DNA of 64,000 nt, from the NCBI GenBank assembly GCA_022592445.1, contig JABYQR010000068.1, positions 91,854-155,853 of the forward strand, written 5' to 3'. Shown piece after piece: positions 11,095 to 27,419 of this stretch (the stretch's first letter is position 1; each line of letters begins with the position of its first letter). The translations under genes were made by a program, and so were the position numbers. This stretch comes from Cytidiella melzeri (Eukaryota > Basidiomycota > Agaricomycetes > Polyporales > Irpicaceae). The notes under the pieces were generated by a model, which had not been told where the DNA came from, did no database searches, and saw only the letters and a list, made by a program, of their open reading frames with translations.

Positions 11095-12836
11095 CTACCG
11101 GAGTCGCTTGAAGATCCTTTCTTCGAAAGCAACATCCGGCTTGTCGAATATATGACGCTGCACGTACTCGTTGCGGAAAATACCACGGGGATCAACTTCG
11201 TTGAGGACACGCACAAAGTCGTCGAAGCGTGGGTACAATTTGCGTAGGTCGTCCGGACGCAAGGGGTGAGATTTCGCCCAATGAGGCCGACCTTCGTGGC
11301 GTGCGAGTATTTGCTCGAATCGCTCAAAGAGCTTGCGGTACGGCATGTTGAGCCCGTACGGCCTGTGGGAAATATTGGTCAGTAACACGGAAATGAAAGA
11401 AGACGGACAAAACCGAGGGAAGGAAGAAGGACGTACTTGTATTGGACAATCCCTATCCACGTCGTCTTCCTGCCAAAGCTCGGGCTGAGCCACACGTCGT
11501 CCGTGTCCGAAAACCGTACTTCGACGGGAAAGTGCGGACGCAGGCCATTGGGGTCATCATGCTCTTGTTGCAGCCACTGCCGTAATTCTTGTATGCAGCT
11601 TGACGTTTGCTCGTACGGAATTGCCCACTCGGTGGTATATTGTGGATACTGTTGTCGTCAATTCTCCGGAAAAAGCCAGGAAAACAAACAACACACCTTG
11701 CAGTCGATGTTGAACACCCGCCAACTATCATCGACGGCAACTGCCTTTGCCCGGTCAAGCCACACGCAAAATTGACAGATGTATGGGTTGATGGAGGGCA
11801 AGTAGCGGCCGAAGAACAGCAGGAGCTGAACCAGGTGAAATCCGACGAGCGAGTGCCAGAGAAAGGTAGCGTAAGGTTTTCGGGGCTGGTGATGGCAACA
11901 ACAACAGTCAGAAATTGGAGTCCGAGGAGATGGATGGATGGATGGATGACTGACCTCGTTTGTGCGATCTGCAGAGCTCACACGGACGGTGTCTGCCTGC
12001 GGGAACCACCACAGCCGTACGTGTTCCGATGCGCGGGAGATGGTGTCGAGGTTGCGTGCGACGTCGTCAAAGGGGAGACACTCCTGAGTCTCTTTGAGAC
12101 GGAACGCGGGGCCGACCTCCAGCTGAATCTGCAGAATCAGACCGGTACTGCCGAGACTGCACAGGGATGCGGTGAAAAGGTCGGGATGATCCTGCCGCGA
12201 ACAGCGGACTTTGTGGCCGTCGGCAAGGAGGAGAGTGAGAGACAGCACATGGGTCGATATCACCTTGAAATCCATCCCGGTGCCGTGGGTAGCAGTGGTG
12301 ACGACCCCTGCGAGAGTCTGGTCAGAGATGGAGCCGACGTTGAGCATGGCGAGGTTGTGCTGTGCGAGGGCGGCATGGAGATCGTTGAGAGTGACCCCGC
12401 CCTGTGCGAGGACATAGTTCTTGTCTGCGTTGATCTGCAACAAGTGATTAGTGGATGTTTCAATGTGCCTGAGAGTTCGGAGATATCCAGAGGAACTAGT
12501 GTCGAACATACAGCCACAAGGATGATAAATAAATAAATAACAAACCTCGATAATCTTGTTCAGCTTCTCGGTGCGCAACATGAACTCGGTCGTGCACGCA
12601 AGGTCGCTCGGACTGTGTCCCACCCCCGCCGCACGGACCGTCTTGCCTTGGCGTCGAGCGAGCTCGAGGATGAGCTCGCACTGGTACTCTGTTTCTGGCT
12701 CGAACACGGCGAGGGGCGTGCACTCGAAGCTGAGGCCCCAGTTGATGAAGCGGGACCTCGGATCAGCAGGGGTGAGGGTGACGGGTCGGAGGAGGGTGTG
12801 TAGGGTGTCGAGAGGGAGCAGCGATGGGCTGGCCAT
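11095..12836 (-). CDS. ALO1: D-arabinono-1,4-lactone oxidase
   Basis: This catalyses the last step of D-erythroascorbate synthesis, oxidising D-arabinono-1,4-lactone with O2; the yeast enzyme sits on the mitochondrial outer membrane. It is a VAO-type flavoprotein. The FAD-linking His is in AAGVGHSPSDL near the N-terminus. VGSISDQTLAGVVTTATHGTG is the FAD-binding loop, and HWAK near the C-terminus is the diagnostic ALO signature. A hydrophobic stretch (FHLVQLLLFFGRYLP) fits membrane attachment. Exons (minus): 12546-12836, 11955-12434, 11697-11885, 11437-11648, 11095-11362, about 479 residues, a little shorter than the yeast enzyme. The long open frame on the opposite strand (11607-12536) is an antisense shadow. 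Confidence 0.94.
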
Positions 12837-14003
12837 GGTTGAGAGTGCACCGGGGGACGATGAGCATCCGTCCCGTCCTCGCCATCCGAGTGGGCCTTTA
12901 TATGTTTTTGAACGGGTCTGATTGCAACCCGACCGCCAGCCTCGATCGATTGACTCAGCTTTTGGGCCACTTTCCGAGTCGGTAACATCCGACTGCGCTG
13001 GGAATCTCCGTTTGCTGTGTGGCCATGGCCAGGTTAGCCGTGGAATAATAAGAAAGGGCGACGAGCGAGGGCTTACTTGAACCGTCAGAGTGTTTACCTC
13101 CGTGTTCGCGTTTAGGAAGCCGTAACGCTTCCGTCCATCCCTCTTTCAGCAGGTTTGCCATCTCAGTAGCAGTCCCTCCGCTGCGGATACTATACACATC
13201 CTATATATGACAATCCTAGCCCGGTACGGTAAAGTAACAGTGCCATGTGCAATGCTACCTGCAGTCGTCGTCAAGCAGATGAAGATAATTGTCCAGCCCC
13301 GAGCCTAGCTATACACAGTATCATGTCAAACCACTCTGTCGTCCAGTACCATGCCGTAGTAGCCTATACGCTAACACTCGATGCGCGGCAGCTATGGCGG
13401 ACGTTGGCAACCCGGCCTCATTCCAACTAAGCTCAATCCAGCATGTATATGGATAGCCATCAGGCATTTCCAAAGACACGCAGGCAGATATCCAGCCAAA
13501 CCGATGTCCGACGCATTCTTGGGCAAGACTACGCCTCCGATGAGGATATGAGCAGTTATTTAAAACTCTTATAGGTTACGTACGCCGGACCTGATTCAAA
13601 CAGATGGACGCTCGCCACCCTCCGAGTCGATATCGAGAGTCTGTGTTTCCTCATCCCCACCAGATATCGTTCCATCTCACGCATCGATAGATAGTTGCAA
13701 TCCCCTGGTTCTGACTTCACAGCACTCCCACTGGCCATCTCTACAACCACTGACAGCTGCAAATACCAACTCACCATCCGCCCAAATCTCACGGCTACAC
13801 GCACCGAGCACCGCGATGGAAAACCAGTGTGAACCGTTCCCTACAATCCAATTGCAAGCTCCAAAAAAGATGACGATAGATCCAACCAAAGGCAAAAACA
13901 AACTTCCGACCCAGGCACCCTCGTACGTGCATCGCGCATCTACCCTGGAAGATGGACAGCACACAGAACCGCGGCTGTGAGTGCCGCCGCCCGCGAGCCC
14001 CGT
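12837..14003. other. Intergenic: ALO1 promoter side and 3' flank of the Hsp70-like gene
   Basis: About 1.17 kb without a supportable gene. Short minus-strand frames at 12955-13197 and 13556-13804 have no recognisable domain. I see no repeat or inverted repeat. Confidence 0.45.
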
Positions 14004-17000
14004 TCACGTCCGAAAGTCAAACACAACTCGGCCCCAATCCTCGCCTGCGTGTATGAGCACGCCGCGCACCTCGGCACTGTCCAATTCAAGGCCGAGTTCA
14101 AATTCTATACAAACGTCAGCTCCTGTGCATCCAACGAACAGCGCCGCTAGAGTTCAAGCTGTTATCACTCACCAGTGTAGAACCCGTTGGGGTGAGGGAG
14201 GTTCGCGTTTTCTTGGTAGCTTGGCAGAACGCTAAGATCGACTGTCCACTTGCACAGCTCCAGTGTCTCGCCCTACATCGGAGCAAATACGACACAAATG
14301 AGAACAACACAGTCTTCATGGAAGAACCCGATGACATCGAGCCGCCTGAGAAGCAAACGCACCTCGTCCGTGTAGCGCATAATCTTGTCGCTGTCAGACG
14401 TGTACAGCGTCGCAATAAAGATACGGTCTAATGTCAGAATATTAACAAATTCTCTCGTAGGCGATGTCTTCACACATGCTCACCTTGACCATTCTGCGAG
14501 AATTTGCTTCGTGCAGGACATACGTCAGGAATTGGGCGTTCGGGAGTACAAAACAGCGGATTGGAGAAGCTCACCAGAACTTGTGCTGGATTCGCTGGCT
14601 AAACATTCCCCATACGGGGATCAAAAAACCGCAGTCATCAATATTCAGCCAGCTTGACTCACCCTTTTCTCAATATCGCGCCTTTGGCCACAAGGTATTG
14701 AAGCCTTTATTTCGAAAAAGGTCGGTATAGATGCAAGTCCACGGCGGTGCATGTCTTACCTGTTTTCACACACCGGAATACCCGCATCGTTCGTGCGAAT
14801 GTACGCAGGACGTTTAAGGTGATCTTCTGGCTCAGCGGGCAATTTCACCTGAATGCACCACAAGAAAGCAAATTAGTAAGAGGCTTCCGTTGACATATGT
14901 CAACAATTTCCCAGCCCTGAACTGTCTCCCCACTTACCTTCATCATGTACGCTTGTGGCGCGATGACACTAGAGACTAATGCGCGACCTGCTAAACCGTA
15001 CTGCGCGGCGCCACGCAGCGTGGCTGTATCGCAATCCGACGGCCGAGAGATGACGGGGATACGCGAGACGAACCGCTCCTGCACCGCGCGCCCGCCAGGA
15101 AGAAGAAAGAGAATAATGATGAGGACGCCGCATAGAGCTACACAGGACTGCACAAACCTTGACACGCTGAAACAGGTATTCACTGCCTATGGGCGATGGA
15201 TCCAGTCAGTAGTACAACATAGAAGCATCCGGAAAAAAGACGCGTACCGCTGAAACCACCGACCAGCAGCAACGCGTGTACCGGCTGATCTATCTTCTTC
15301 GTTTGTTCTTCAATTAAATCAAGCACCTGCACCGGAAATCGGGGTTACATAAGGCAAACCAGCGCTCTGGCTCACAAACAGGTTTCCTACCTGATGGACT
15401 ACGGGGTCGAACACCTCCCGCCTCAGGAGCACCCCAGGGATTGCGAGGTCTCCGTGACTGAGGCCAACAGATGGATCGTGGGGGTCCTCGGTGTTGAAAC
15501 ATGTGAAGTGGAACATTTTTTCTACCGCCGAAACTTACCGTCAGACGAACAAAGGCCAAACAGAAAATTCATACCGTCATCCGCCTCTCCTCGGTACACC
15601 ATTTTTGTCGCTTCAGAAAAGTTGTGCTGGAAGTACGCCAGCGAACCGGCTACGGATCGTCTCCGGCGTCAGTAATCGACACTGACGTTTGTAACGCTTC
15701 GCTCACCATCGAGATGTACGGGGTGATCGGCCAAAAGAGTCTTCACCAGCTCACGAAATCGGAGATCGAGGAACAGCGAACCGCAGTTCGCACCCGAGCG
15801 TGCACACATCTCTGCAATCTCGAGATTGGATAGCATACCGATGATCTTGTACACAGCAAGATCCTACCACAAGCAATCAGTGAACTGCGGGCAGGCTATG
15901 CAAAATGAGATGGCCACGTACAACTGTACCACCGCCAGCGTCACAAATCATGAAATTCTGGCTAGGTCGCAACTTGTGAAGGTCCGTAAGGTAGGCACAG
16001 TGCACCGCGGCCGCCTCGGGCTCGCTGAGAGCCATATGTCAGGTACTAGTTCACTGCAGCCGCCAGACGTCAGCATGTAACACGTACGTGATAATGCGGA
16101 GACGCTCCCTCCAAGAAGTATCGCCAGCGCGGGACGCATGAACAAGCTCAGCCGCGATGGCGGCGTCTCGCATCATCTGGCAACCTCGCGCATCCCATGC
16201 AGCTGGGACAGTGAGCCATACGTCAGCAGAATCTGTGAAAGATGTAAGTCAGACGCGTCGGACGCTAGGCGCCAGGTATACAGACCTAGGTCTGCGACTG
16301 CGCCAATCTCGCGCGTAATTTGTTCTTTTGCATAGCTCCAGAGGCAGTGCAAGAAGTCGACGATGACTTCCAGTGCTTGCTTACCAGTCTACGAAGATAT
16401 GGTCAGTGTCGGTTCATGGTCTGTTTTGCTGTTACATACTGGTAATGACGGCAGACGTGGGTCGATGGCAGCTTCGTCCCGCAGGGCATGCGGTTCTAAG
16501 AATAACTTGAACCTGGAGATTGAGGTGTTAAGACTTGACACGTAAGACAACATATGATAGATAGATCTCACCATTCACATTTAATGGCGCCGCCCATAGG
16601 CGTCGCATTCTTTGCTTCGATGCCCCACGCAAGAATTTGGCCGTGTTCATCATACAGCATGCAAGTTGGAATTTTGCGGAACGTCTCAAATGACCCTGGC
16701 CAGTTGAGAATTTGCTGCACTTTCCCTGCTGCGATACGCGACGATCCGTATGCCTGCCAAGGTTGTCAGCTCTTTCAATTCTTCACGATGGTATATTATG
16801 TATTCATAAAGGCAAAACCGTGCAACGAGCAATGAAGCAACGCATGCCCGAGCCTGAGCGAACCTCTAGCCAAGCTTGGACCAGTTTATCCTCCAGCATG
16901 GTTTGTGGCAATGTCACAAGTATGCCGACAGCTGCGGTCAAACGGATATCGCTAGAAGGCACGTCAATTACGCCTCCCAGCTATTTGTAGTCAGATTTTC

Positions 17001-17898
17001 ACATGACAACCATTCCCGCAAAGACGGGATATAATCGAGCTGCAGGTATCGCCGTACCCAACGCCCAAGGTGACAACAAAATCCGCGATACTGAAAACCG
17101 AATAAAGTCAGACAGAACACAGGGTCTCATCGGGCACGTTCAGCGGTCTCTGCAAGTTGGAAATCTTGCATGGAGACAACGTGTAGGAGACCCTGAGTGC
17201 TGCCTAGCGCCATCGAGTTCAGATGTCTGTAGATATGCTTCCTTTGCTAACAGCCGAACGTCAAGTCCGACATGGTCGCATCTCGCCTGACTGACGCGCT
17301 CGAGAGCAACTGCAATATCCATTACTTACCACACCGGAGAATGTGGTTCCTGCACAGTCATCAGTGGAAGATCACCGCGAGGCGGACGCGTCTTGAACGC
17401 ACCAAAATCAATAGATACCGAAATCTTGCCCTCGTCGGATGGGGCGGCAAAGTCCTTCTGACTGAGGATAGCGGAACCTCGGCCGCTGACAGTCATCCTA
17501 TTTGCGCCATATACAGCACTCGGCGGGATGAGCCCATAGCTACTTGGAGGCGGAGACGGCGAAGACGAAGACGCGGTATAGCCCTTCAAAGATGCATTGA
17601 ACAACGTAGGGCTAGTCACGTTCGTTGCAGGTGGAGGAGATCCGCTAGCAGCGTAGGGGTTGAACGGCAAGGCCGGCTGTTGAGCCCAAGGCTGATGAAG
17701 CTGGTTCTGCTGCTGAGCGTATTGAACTGCTGGCGGTGGTGTCGCGATGTTCGGGGGTTGGAAGATTGCTTTTTCCTGCCATTGAGGCAAGGACTGTGCA
17801 CTTGGTTGTTGAGTGACTGGCTGACCCTCCTTGAAGGGCGTGACCCTGTTACCCTCCTCGGGAATGGGCTTGTCTCTTGACTCTCCACAGCAGCTCAT
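14004..17898 (-). CDS. Hsp70-like ATPase with Pro/Gln-rich N-terminal extension
   Basis: This is an actin-fold ATPase of the Hsp12A/B-like Hsp70 group that is expanded in fungi; the client is unknown. The phosphate-1 loop IDFGTTFSGVAYGSS is present, as are VWLTVPAAWDARGCQMM, phosphate-2 FMICDAGGGTVDLAVY, and the adenosine-side VHALLLVGGFSGSEYLF. The usual C-terminal substrate domain of classical Hsp70 is not seen; the protein ends DWGRVVFDFRT. A low-complexity head of about 140 residues rich in P, Q, S and A precedes the ATPase, which is unusual. Start chosen: MSCCGESRDK at 17898. Known exons: 17403-17898, 17330-17349 (20 nt, encoding the GTTFSGV core), 16571-16753, then many short exons. The intron 16754-17329 is 576 nt, about ten times the local norm. 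Confidence 0.85.
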
Positions 17899-18769
17899 CG
17901 CAACGCGAGTTCAAGACGGTGAGAAGAAGGTGGTGGTTGAGAGCAGAGTCGTCGTCGGCTGTCCCGCCAAGGACGCGCTTGACAACACCGCCCATGTCAA
18001 AGCGTGTTGCTCTAGTCAGTGCCAAGTGGCGCCCTCCACTCAAGAGTCATGAGTACGGCCCGCGCAAATTCCGCGTCTAATGAAATAGCAATTTTGCTCA
18101 TCTAGTACATGTAATCAAGTCAAGTACTGTACTAGGCAGATGTCTTTCCATGTGTCCTGAGAGGCTGTAGGGATCATGGCACAATTATCTCGACTGAAGA
18201 CTACCAAGGCTCGCTAAGTCTAGCTACTACGACCTGATACTCAGCATACCCAATGTCAACCATTGCTTGATTTTGCTCCAAGAGTTTGTGCGATCTCGTT
18301 AGCGCAGAGTACTCCCGTAAGGCATTGAGGCTGATGACTCCACACACAGATATGGTGGTTGTGACACAGTAACGGCCACGGGTTAACCGAGGGACCTGTA
18401 AGCCCATGAGACGTACCGCGCACCAGAAAGAACCGGCTGCAATCGACCGTCACCGGCTCACTCTTATCAAGAGGCTATTCGCTTTCATCAGAATCTGAAT
18501 TCCAACCTTGTGCCAAGAATGCATCGGCTGGGTAGCCGGTAGCGCGAGGTACTGCGCCTTTTCGCATCCCGTGGTCCGAAAGAGGCATGCACAAGGAGAG
18601 ATGGTGGGCAAACTGAGTGTCGAATGTCGTTGAATAACGTCCAATGGTTGGCGTGAATGCAACTCCGAGAGTGATCGGAAACTTGGACTTGAATTCAGCG
18701 ACATATGATACACATGTCTGATACACAATACATAGTTAAAGTCGCTTTTGTCTTCGTGCCGTTTTTGTG
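17899..18769. other. Intergenic: promoter of the Hsp70-like gene and 3' flank of RPC2
   Basis: I see no confident gene here apart from one weak open frame, listed separately. No repeat or tRNA-like clover was recognised. Confidence 0.45.
18475..18726 (-). CDS. Possible small orphan protein or terminal exon
   Basis: This open frame of 83 codons just downstream of RPC2 starts [12 protein letters not shown] and ends in the acidic tail SDSDESE. The residue mix looks more protein-like than the neighbouring shadow frames, but I recognise no family. It could be the last exon of an unannotated gene or chance. It is on the same strand as RPC2 but in a different frame from the RPC2 last exon. Confidence 0.2.
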   Translation of the reverse strand: MYQTCVSYVAEFKSKFPITLGVAFTPTIGRYSTTFDTQFAHHLSLCMPLSDHGMRKGAVPRATGYPADAFLAQGWNSDSDESE

Positions 18770-22992
<4,223 letters not shown>

Positions 22993-23089
22993 GAAAGAGG
23001 GACACAACCAGTGGACTGCAAGCTCAAATTCAAGTCCCCATCTTAGAAGATTGATTTATGGTCACAATCAGAGCGCAGTCACACGCCGT
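22993..23089. promoter_or_regulatory. RPC2 half of a split divergent promoter
   Basis: This is the DNA between the RPC2 start codon and the LINE target duplication. With the LINE removed, it joins 40188-40320 to give about 244 bp between the RPC2 and NOC2 start codons, the size of a shared bidirectional promoter. I see no TATA box. Confidence 0.5.
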
Positions 23090-23103
23090 GACGGCTAATC
23101 ACG
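23090..23103. repeat. LINE target-site duplication, left copy
   Basis: GACGGCTAATCACG, 14 bp, is repeated exactly at 40174-40187 after the A-rich tail of the LINE. Confidence 0.92.
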
Positions 23104-23279
23104 CACCACCACCACTAAGAAAATTCCCACGCTTAAACATAACGCCTCCCTCGCCACCATTCCCCCTCCCTCCCCTTTAATCGCTCGAGTTCCCCTTTAA
23201 AATACCTTAATAACATCTCTGATTCTAGTACCTGCGTTATAAGTCTTCCCCTTAGAGCTCTAACCCGCCTTAATCCATC

Positions 23280-25112
23280 ATGTCTGCCGCTCCACAGGAC
23301 GCAGACATGACTTTACCTCCGTCCCAGCAATCGCTGGATTATGTGACCCCACCGCCCCCAATGCACCAAGCTGAACTTAATCAGCTAATGCCCCCTGAGG
23401 CTACTGGTGCGCCCTATTATAATCACCCTCAGAGCACCCCGGTCAGCTTTATCCCCCAGCCCCCGCAACCTGTCGCCACTGTTGAACCACAGTCCATCGA
23501 GGAAGATGCTGATCTGTGGGGAGACGACGTCTCGCCAGAAACGCCATGCAACGCCTATCTTCCGTACGACAGCGAAGAACAGATCAGCGAGTCGCTACCG
23601 GTCTTCGCTGCCACTCTCTCCACACTGGCCGCATTCCTCACCGAGCCGGCGGTCATGCATCGCATTCGAGAGCTGGCAAGACACACCAAAGCCTTCGATA
23701 ACACCATCCTGCCTATCTTCAACAACATTCGCGGCCTCGTCAATACTTGGAACAACACAGTGGATGCCGAACTCGCCGTTCAACGCAATGTCGCCGCTCC
23801 CTCTCTATGCACAGCCCCACCCACATCAGCCCCTGCTACCACCCACGCTCAGCCCGCTCCCCAGACAGTGCGCCCTTCGCATGCGTTGGGCACCACCCAG
23901 AGGCCCTTCCGAGTTGGAGGTAATCCAACCCACCACACAGTCCAAACCACTCTCCCCTTCGCTGCTGCATCAAGACCGCCCCCCATCCCCTTGGCCAACC
24001 GTCCAGCCCCAACCTATGCGCAGGCCCTCAAGTCACGTCCTGCCAACACTCTGCTGAACATCACCTCCGCTCTCGCTACCGCCCTACCTGACGCCCCAGC
24101 TGAGGCTGTCCTCTCTATGGCCACACGAATGATTCCTGCGCCACCAAACAGAGCTGTCCCTCGGCACGCTCCGCGCAACGCTTCCAAAGTCATCACGGTA
24201 AAGCCGACCAGCGGCAACGTCTCGGTTTCTGACATCCCTAACGACCAACAGCTCCTTAGTGCCTTCTCGATTGTGTACGAGGAGGCCAAAATGGACAATC
24301 GCGTCCCGATGGATGCACCCGATATCCTCTTCGTGCGCTGGCTCAACAACGCACTACATCTCCAATTCCGAACCTCGCCATGCGAAGGAACGGAGGCAGT
24401 CATTGAATCCTTTTGGTACAAGTGCAGGGGCTTGTGCAATGCCACTCCGGCCTGCTCAAAGTTCCGTTTCCGCAACGGCGTGCTGTACCGTCGCGTCCCT
24501 TTCTCAGACCCGTCTACTGCCACATCTGACGAGTCTATCCAACAGATCAAGCAAGCTCTACTCAGCCAATACGCATGGGAAGGGGTTACTATGATTGGTA
24601 ACCCGCGCGTTCAAATTTCTGAAGGCTCCTCCTTCGGCACCGTTTTTGTTGACTTCTACGACAGCTCCACATCTCGCTGCATGCGCCAGGTCATGCGCCA
24701 GATTGTGTACCTTAACGGTGGCACCTGCCGAGCCGTACAGGCTCACAACTTCCGACCTGCTACTCCCCGCTGCGCTGTATGCCAGCGCTGGGGACACCCT
24801 GCAGACATCTGTCGCTCACAAGTGGTAAGGTGCCCGGTGTGCACGCAACCGCACGACGAACGCGACCACGAACGGCTCGCACCTCTTGCCGTTACCAAAT
24901 GCTTCAACTGCGGTGAGGCTCACCGCTCAGATTCACCTGACTGCCCCTTTTTCCAGCATCGCCGCGACCGGGAGTGGATCCAGGCTCACCAGCCTGCTTC
25001 ACAGACCGCACGTAACTCTTCCCACTCTGATTCCCGGCAGGTCACACGACCTAACCGGAACACACGCATAGGCATGGGACGTCAACCCCATGGCCTCGCT
25101 AGAGCAACCTAG
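23280..25112 (+). CDS. LINE ORF1, Gag-like nucleic-acid-binding protein
   Basis: This 610-residue protein has a Pro/Ala-rich N-terminal half with a short hydrophobic alpha-helical stretch. The C-terminal part holds a run of zinc knuckles: CAVCQRWGHPADIC (CCHC), CPVCTQPHDERDH (a variant) and CFNCGEAHRSDSPDC. LINE ORF1 proteins of this type bind the element RNA and form the RNP used for retrotransposition. The frame is intact. The stop codon is only five bases before the ORF2 ATG, so ORF2 is probably reached by termination-reinitiation. Confidence 0.9.
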   Translation: MSAAPQDADMTLPPSQQSLDYVTPPPPMHQAELNQLMPPEATGAPYYNHPQSTPVSFIPQPPQPVATVEPQSIEEDADLWGDDVSPETPCNAYLPYDSEEQISESLPVFAATLSTLAAFLTEPAVMHRIRELARHTKAFDNTILPIFNNIRGLVNTWNNTVDAELAVQRNVAAPSLCTAPPTSAPATTHAQPAPQTVRPSHALGTTQRPFRVGGNPTHHTVQTTLPFAAASRPPPIPLANRPAPTYAQALKSRPANTLLNITSALATALPDAPAEAVLSMATRMIPAPPNRAVPRHAPRNASKVITVKPTSGNVSVSDIPNDQQLLSAFSIVYEEAKMDNRVPMDAPDILFVRWLNNALHLQFRTSPCEGTEAVIESFWYKCRGLCNATPACSKFRFRNGVLYRRVPFSDPSTATSDESIQQIKQALLSQYAWEGVTMIGNPRVQISEGSSFGTVFVDFYDSSTSRCMRQVMRQIVYLNGGTCRAVQAHNFRPATPRCAVCQRWGHPADICRSQVVRCPVCTQPHDERDHERLAPLAVTKCFNCGEAHRSDSPDCPFFQHRRDREWIQAHQPASQTARNSSHSDSRQVTRPNRNTRIGMGRQPHGLARAT

Positions 25113-25117
25113 ACCCC

Positions 25118-26996
25118 ATGACGAACTCCGCACAAAACGCCTTCAGGGTAGTATCTTTTAATGCCAACCATACAGCTACTAATACCGCAGCCGTACTACA
25201 ACACTTTGTCCAAGCCGACGCCATTTTCATCCAAGAGCCTGCGTACGCAGTCCTCAAACACACTCCTTCCACCACGAACCCCCATGGCAACGAGTTCTTC
25301 GGAACTCAGGCGCAATCGAGAGACTGGATCCTCCTCGAGGTGGGCAACATCCGGGAAGCACGAGTAGCGTGCTACGTCAACCGTAGGTGGGCGGGCTCCA
25401 ACCCGCGGACACGCCATGACATTATTTCGCATCCCCATTTATTATGTTTCTCTGTCCTCTTTCATAACACTGAACGCTTCTTTTTGAACGTGTACAGCCA
25501 CCCTGACACGCACGACGCCACTCACGCTCTCCTTGCAGAGCAGCATCTCCCGCCGTTCACCCTCGTCGCAGGCGACTTCAACCTCCACCACATGCTCTGG
25601 GAATCAGGGCGTCGTGACGATCGTCATGCACAAGAAATCATCGACTTCATGCCGGACATTAGGGTCTCACTCCTGAATTCTCTGGATGTGCACACTCACT
25701 TCCCTCACCGGCGCGGCTTCGCGCCGTCAGTCATCGATTTGGCATGGGTTGACTCAAGTTTCCTGGATCACCCTCTCACCATGCTCACGGTGGACCCTAA
25801 CATGCGCATGGGCTCAGACCACGCCGTCCTGATTATCGACATTCCCACCACTCCAGAATATGTTGCACTTCCGCGCATCCCCCCTAATTCCGATGCGGAA
25901 ACGGAGTTTATGCTGGACATTATGGACGCAGCCCGTGCGCGCGTCCACGACACCCTTTCTTCCCCCCACGATATCGAGCGATCGCTGAACATATTCTTTG
26001 ATTCTATTCAGGAAGCATTTAATCGACACTCGTCGATACCACGCATCACCAGCCACTCCAAACCGTGGTGGAACGAGGAGTGTCGGGAATCTCTTCGGAC
26101 GTTCCGGCTCACCAATCAGCAAGAGGACCGGTGGGCCTTCTTTCGAGCGGTGCGGAAGGCCAAGAGAATGCACTTCGACACCGTCATTCAAGATATGGCA
26201 GCCAAGAAGCGTGTTTGGGACCTCACGTCGTGGTCCAAGCCACGCCCGATCTCAACCGCGTCTCACATCAAAGGCAGCGATGGGGCCACCCTACACTCCT
26301 TTGACGACTTTGTCAGGGGATGCACCGAACAGTTTTACGCGGCGCAGGACCGACCAGTCGATCTTTCCATCGTCGACGTCCTCGAACAGCGCGACGAAAG
26401 GGCGTTTCCACCCTTCTCTCGGCAGGAGCTGAGGGAATGCCTTGTCTCGACGTCTTCCCGCTCTGCACCAGGACCAGATCACCTTACATGGTCAATGATC
26501 AAATCCCTTATCGCTGACCGCGAAATCGAAACGTACCTTCTCTCCACCTTTAATGCATGCGTGACTAACAGCTTTTGGCCCCCGCAGTTCAAATCTTCGG
26601 TGACCATCGTCATCCCGAAGCCCAAGAAGTCTGATTATTCAGTTCTGAAGGCTTACCGACCAATCGTGCTCCTCAGCTGCTTAGGCAAGCTGGTGGAGAA
26701 ACTGATTGCGAACCGTATGCAGTACGATTGCATACGGTACCAGCTGTTGCATCCTTCCCAGTGTGGGGGTGTACGTCTCCACTCCACGGACGACGCTGGC
26801 CTCCTTCTTGTCCACCACTTACGAGCGGCGCGCGCAGCGGGGCTTCATTCCTCCTGCCTCGCGATGGACATCGCCCAATTTTTTCCTTCTATTAACCACC
26901 ACTTGCTGGTGGCCATTCTCCGACGCCTCGGATTCCACTCCTCCCTGTGTCTACTCATCGCTAACTATCTCTCTAATTGTACCACCCAGTTCCGGT
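25118..26996 (+). pseudogene. LINE ORF2, 5' part: endonuclease and start of the reverse transcriptase
   Basis: This begins with an APE-like endonuclease: VVSFNAN, IFIQEP, VAGDFNLHHMLWES, and the catalytic SDHAVLI near residue 235. The RT follows: LKAYRPIVLLSCLGKLVEKL (motifs 1-2) and AMDIAQFFPSIN (motif A, catalytic Asp). It breaks off at TTQF, where the KDZ transposon is inserted; 20 further bases run into KDZ sequence and hit a stop at 27014-27016. No other lesion was seen, so the element was probably competent until the KDZ insertion. Confidence 0.9.
26990..26996. repeat. KDZ target-site duplication, left copy
   Basis: TTCCGGT is repeated at 38042-38048. Joining ORF2 across one copy restores frame and the family spacing between the TTQ motif and the VGVGQGS motif, which fixes these ends. 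The flanking bases allow an 8-bp duplication with one mismatch. Confidence 0.8.
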
Positions 26997-27118
26997 CAAT
27001 GGTAGACATTAGCTGATGTACTTCACACTGACTGACTACTCAGTGGTCCATGCATGAAGCATGGACTACTTGCCCGACTAATACCTGCCCTATGCCTCAT
27101 GCATCACTCGGGATTCAT

Positions 27119-27232
27119 GTAGTATGTACAATCGACTAATCCATCAATTCACTCTTCATGCATACATCTACCCACGTAGTATGTACATCCAACTAATCCA
27201 TCAATACATTCGTCATTTATACACCTACCACG
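27119..27232. repeat. KDZ left subterminal tandem repeat, two 57-bp units
   Basis: Two adjacent diverged units begin GTAGTATGTACA at 27119 and 27176. Each contains AACTAATCCATCAAT or CGACTAATCCATCAAT and ends in a TACA(T/C)CTACC-type stretch. Such subterminal repeats are commonly transposase-binding arrays; that role is inferred. Confidence 0.65.
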
Positions 27233-27419
27233 CCCAATTGTTTTGCTGTTCTGGTACTCACTCATCAATCAAATCCATCAGTCATTCATCGTTGTGCTCC
27301 ATACAAATCCACGACGTATGTACAACTCACGCGCCATTTGCCTCCAGAACGTGGGTACTGACCGGAAACCGCTCCCGTGCCTCCACCAATAATCGGTTAA
27401 ACATTGCGGATTGTCTTTT

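Noticed and set aside
11607..12536. Long plus-strand open frame of 309 codons
   Set aside because: It is antisense to ALO1 exons, whose minus-strand motifs (HGTG loop, HWAK) are unmistakable.
26997..27030. Strong terminal inverted repeats for the KDZ element
   Set aside because: Only ATTAGC and a few following bases match in inverted orientation; the outer 11 bases do not pair.
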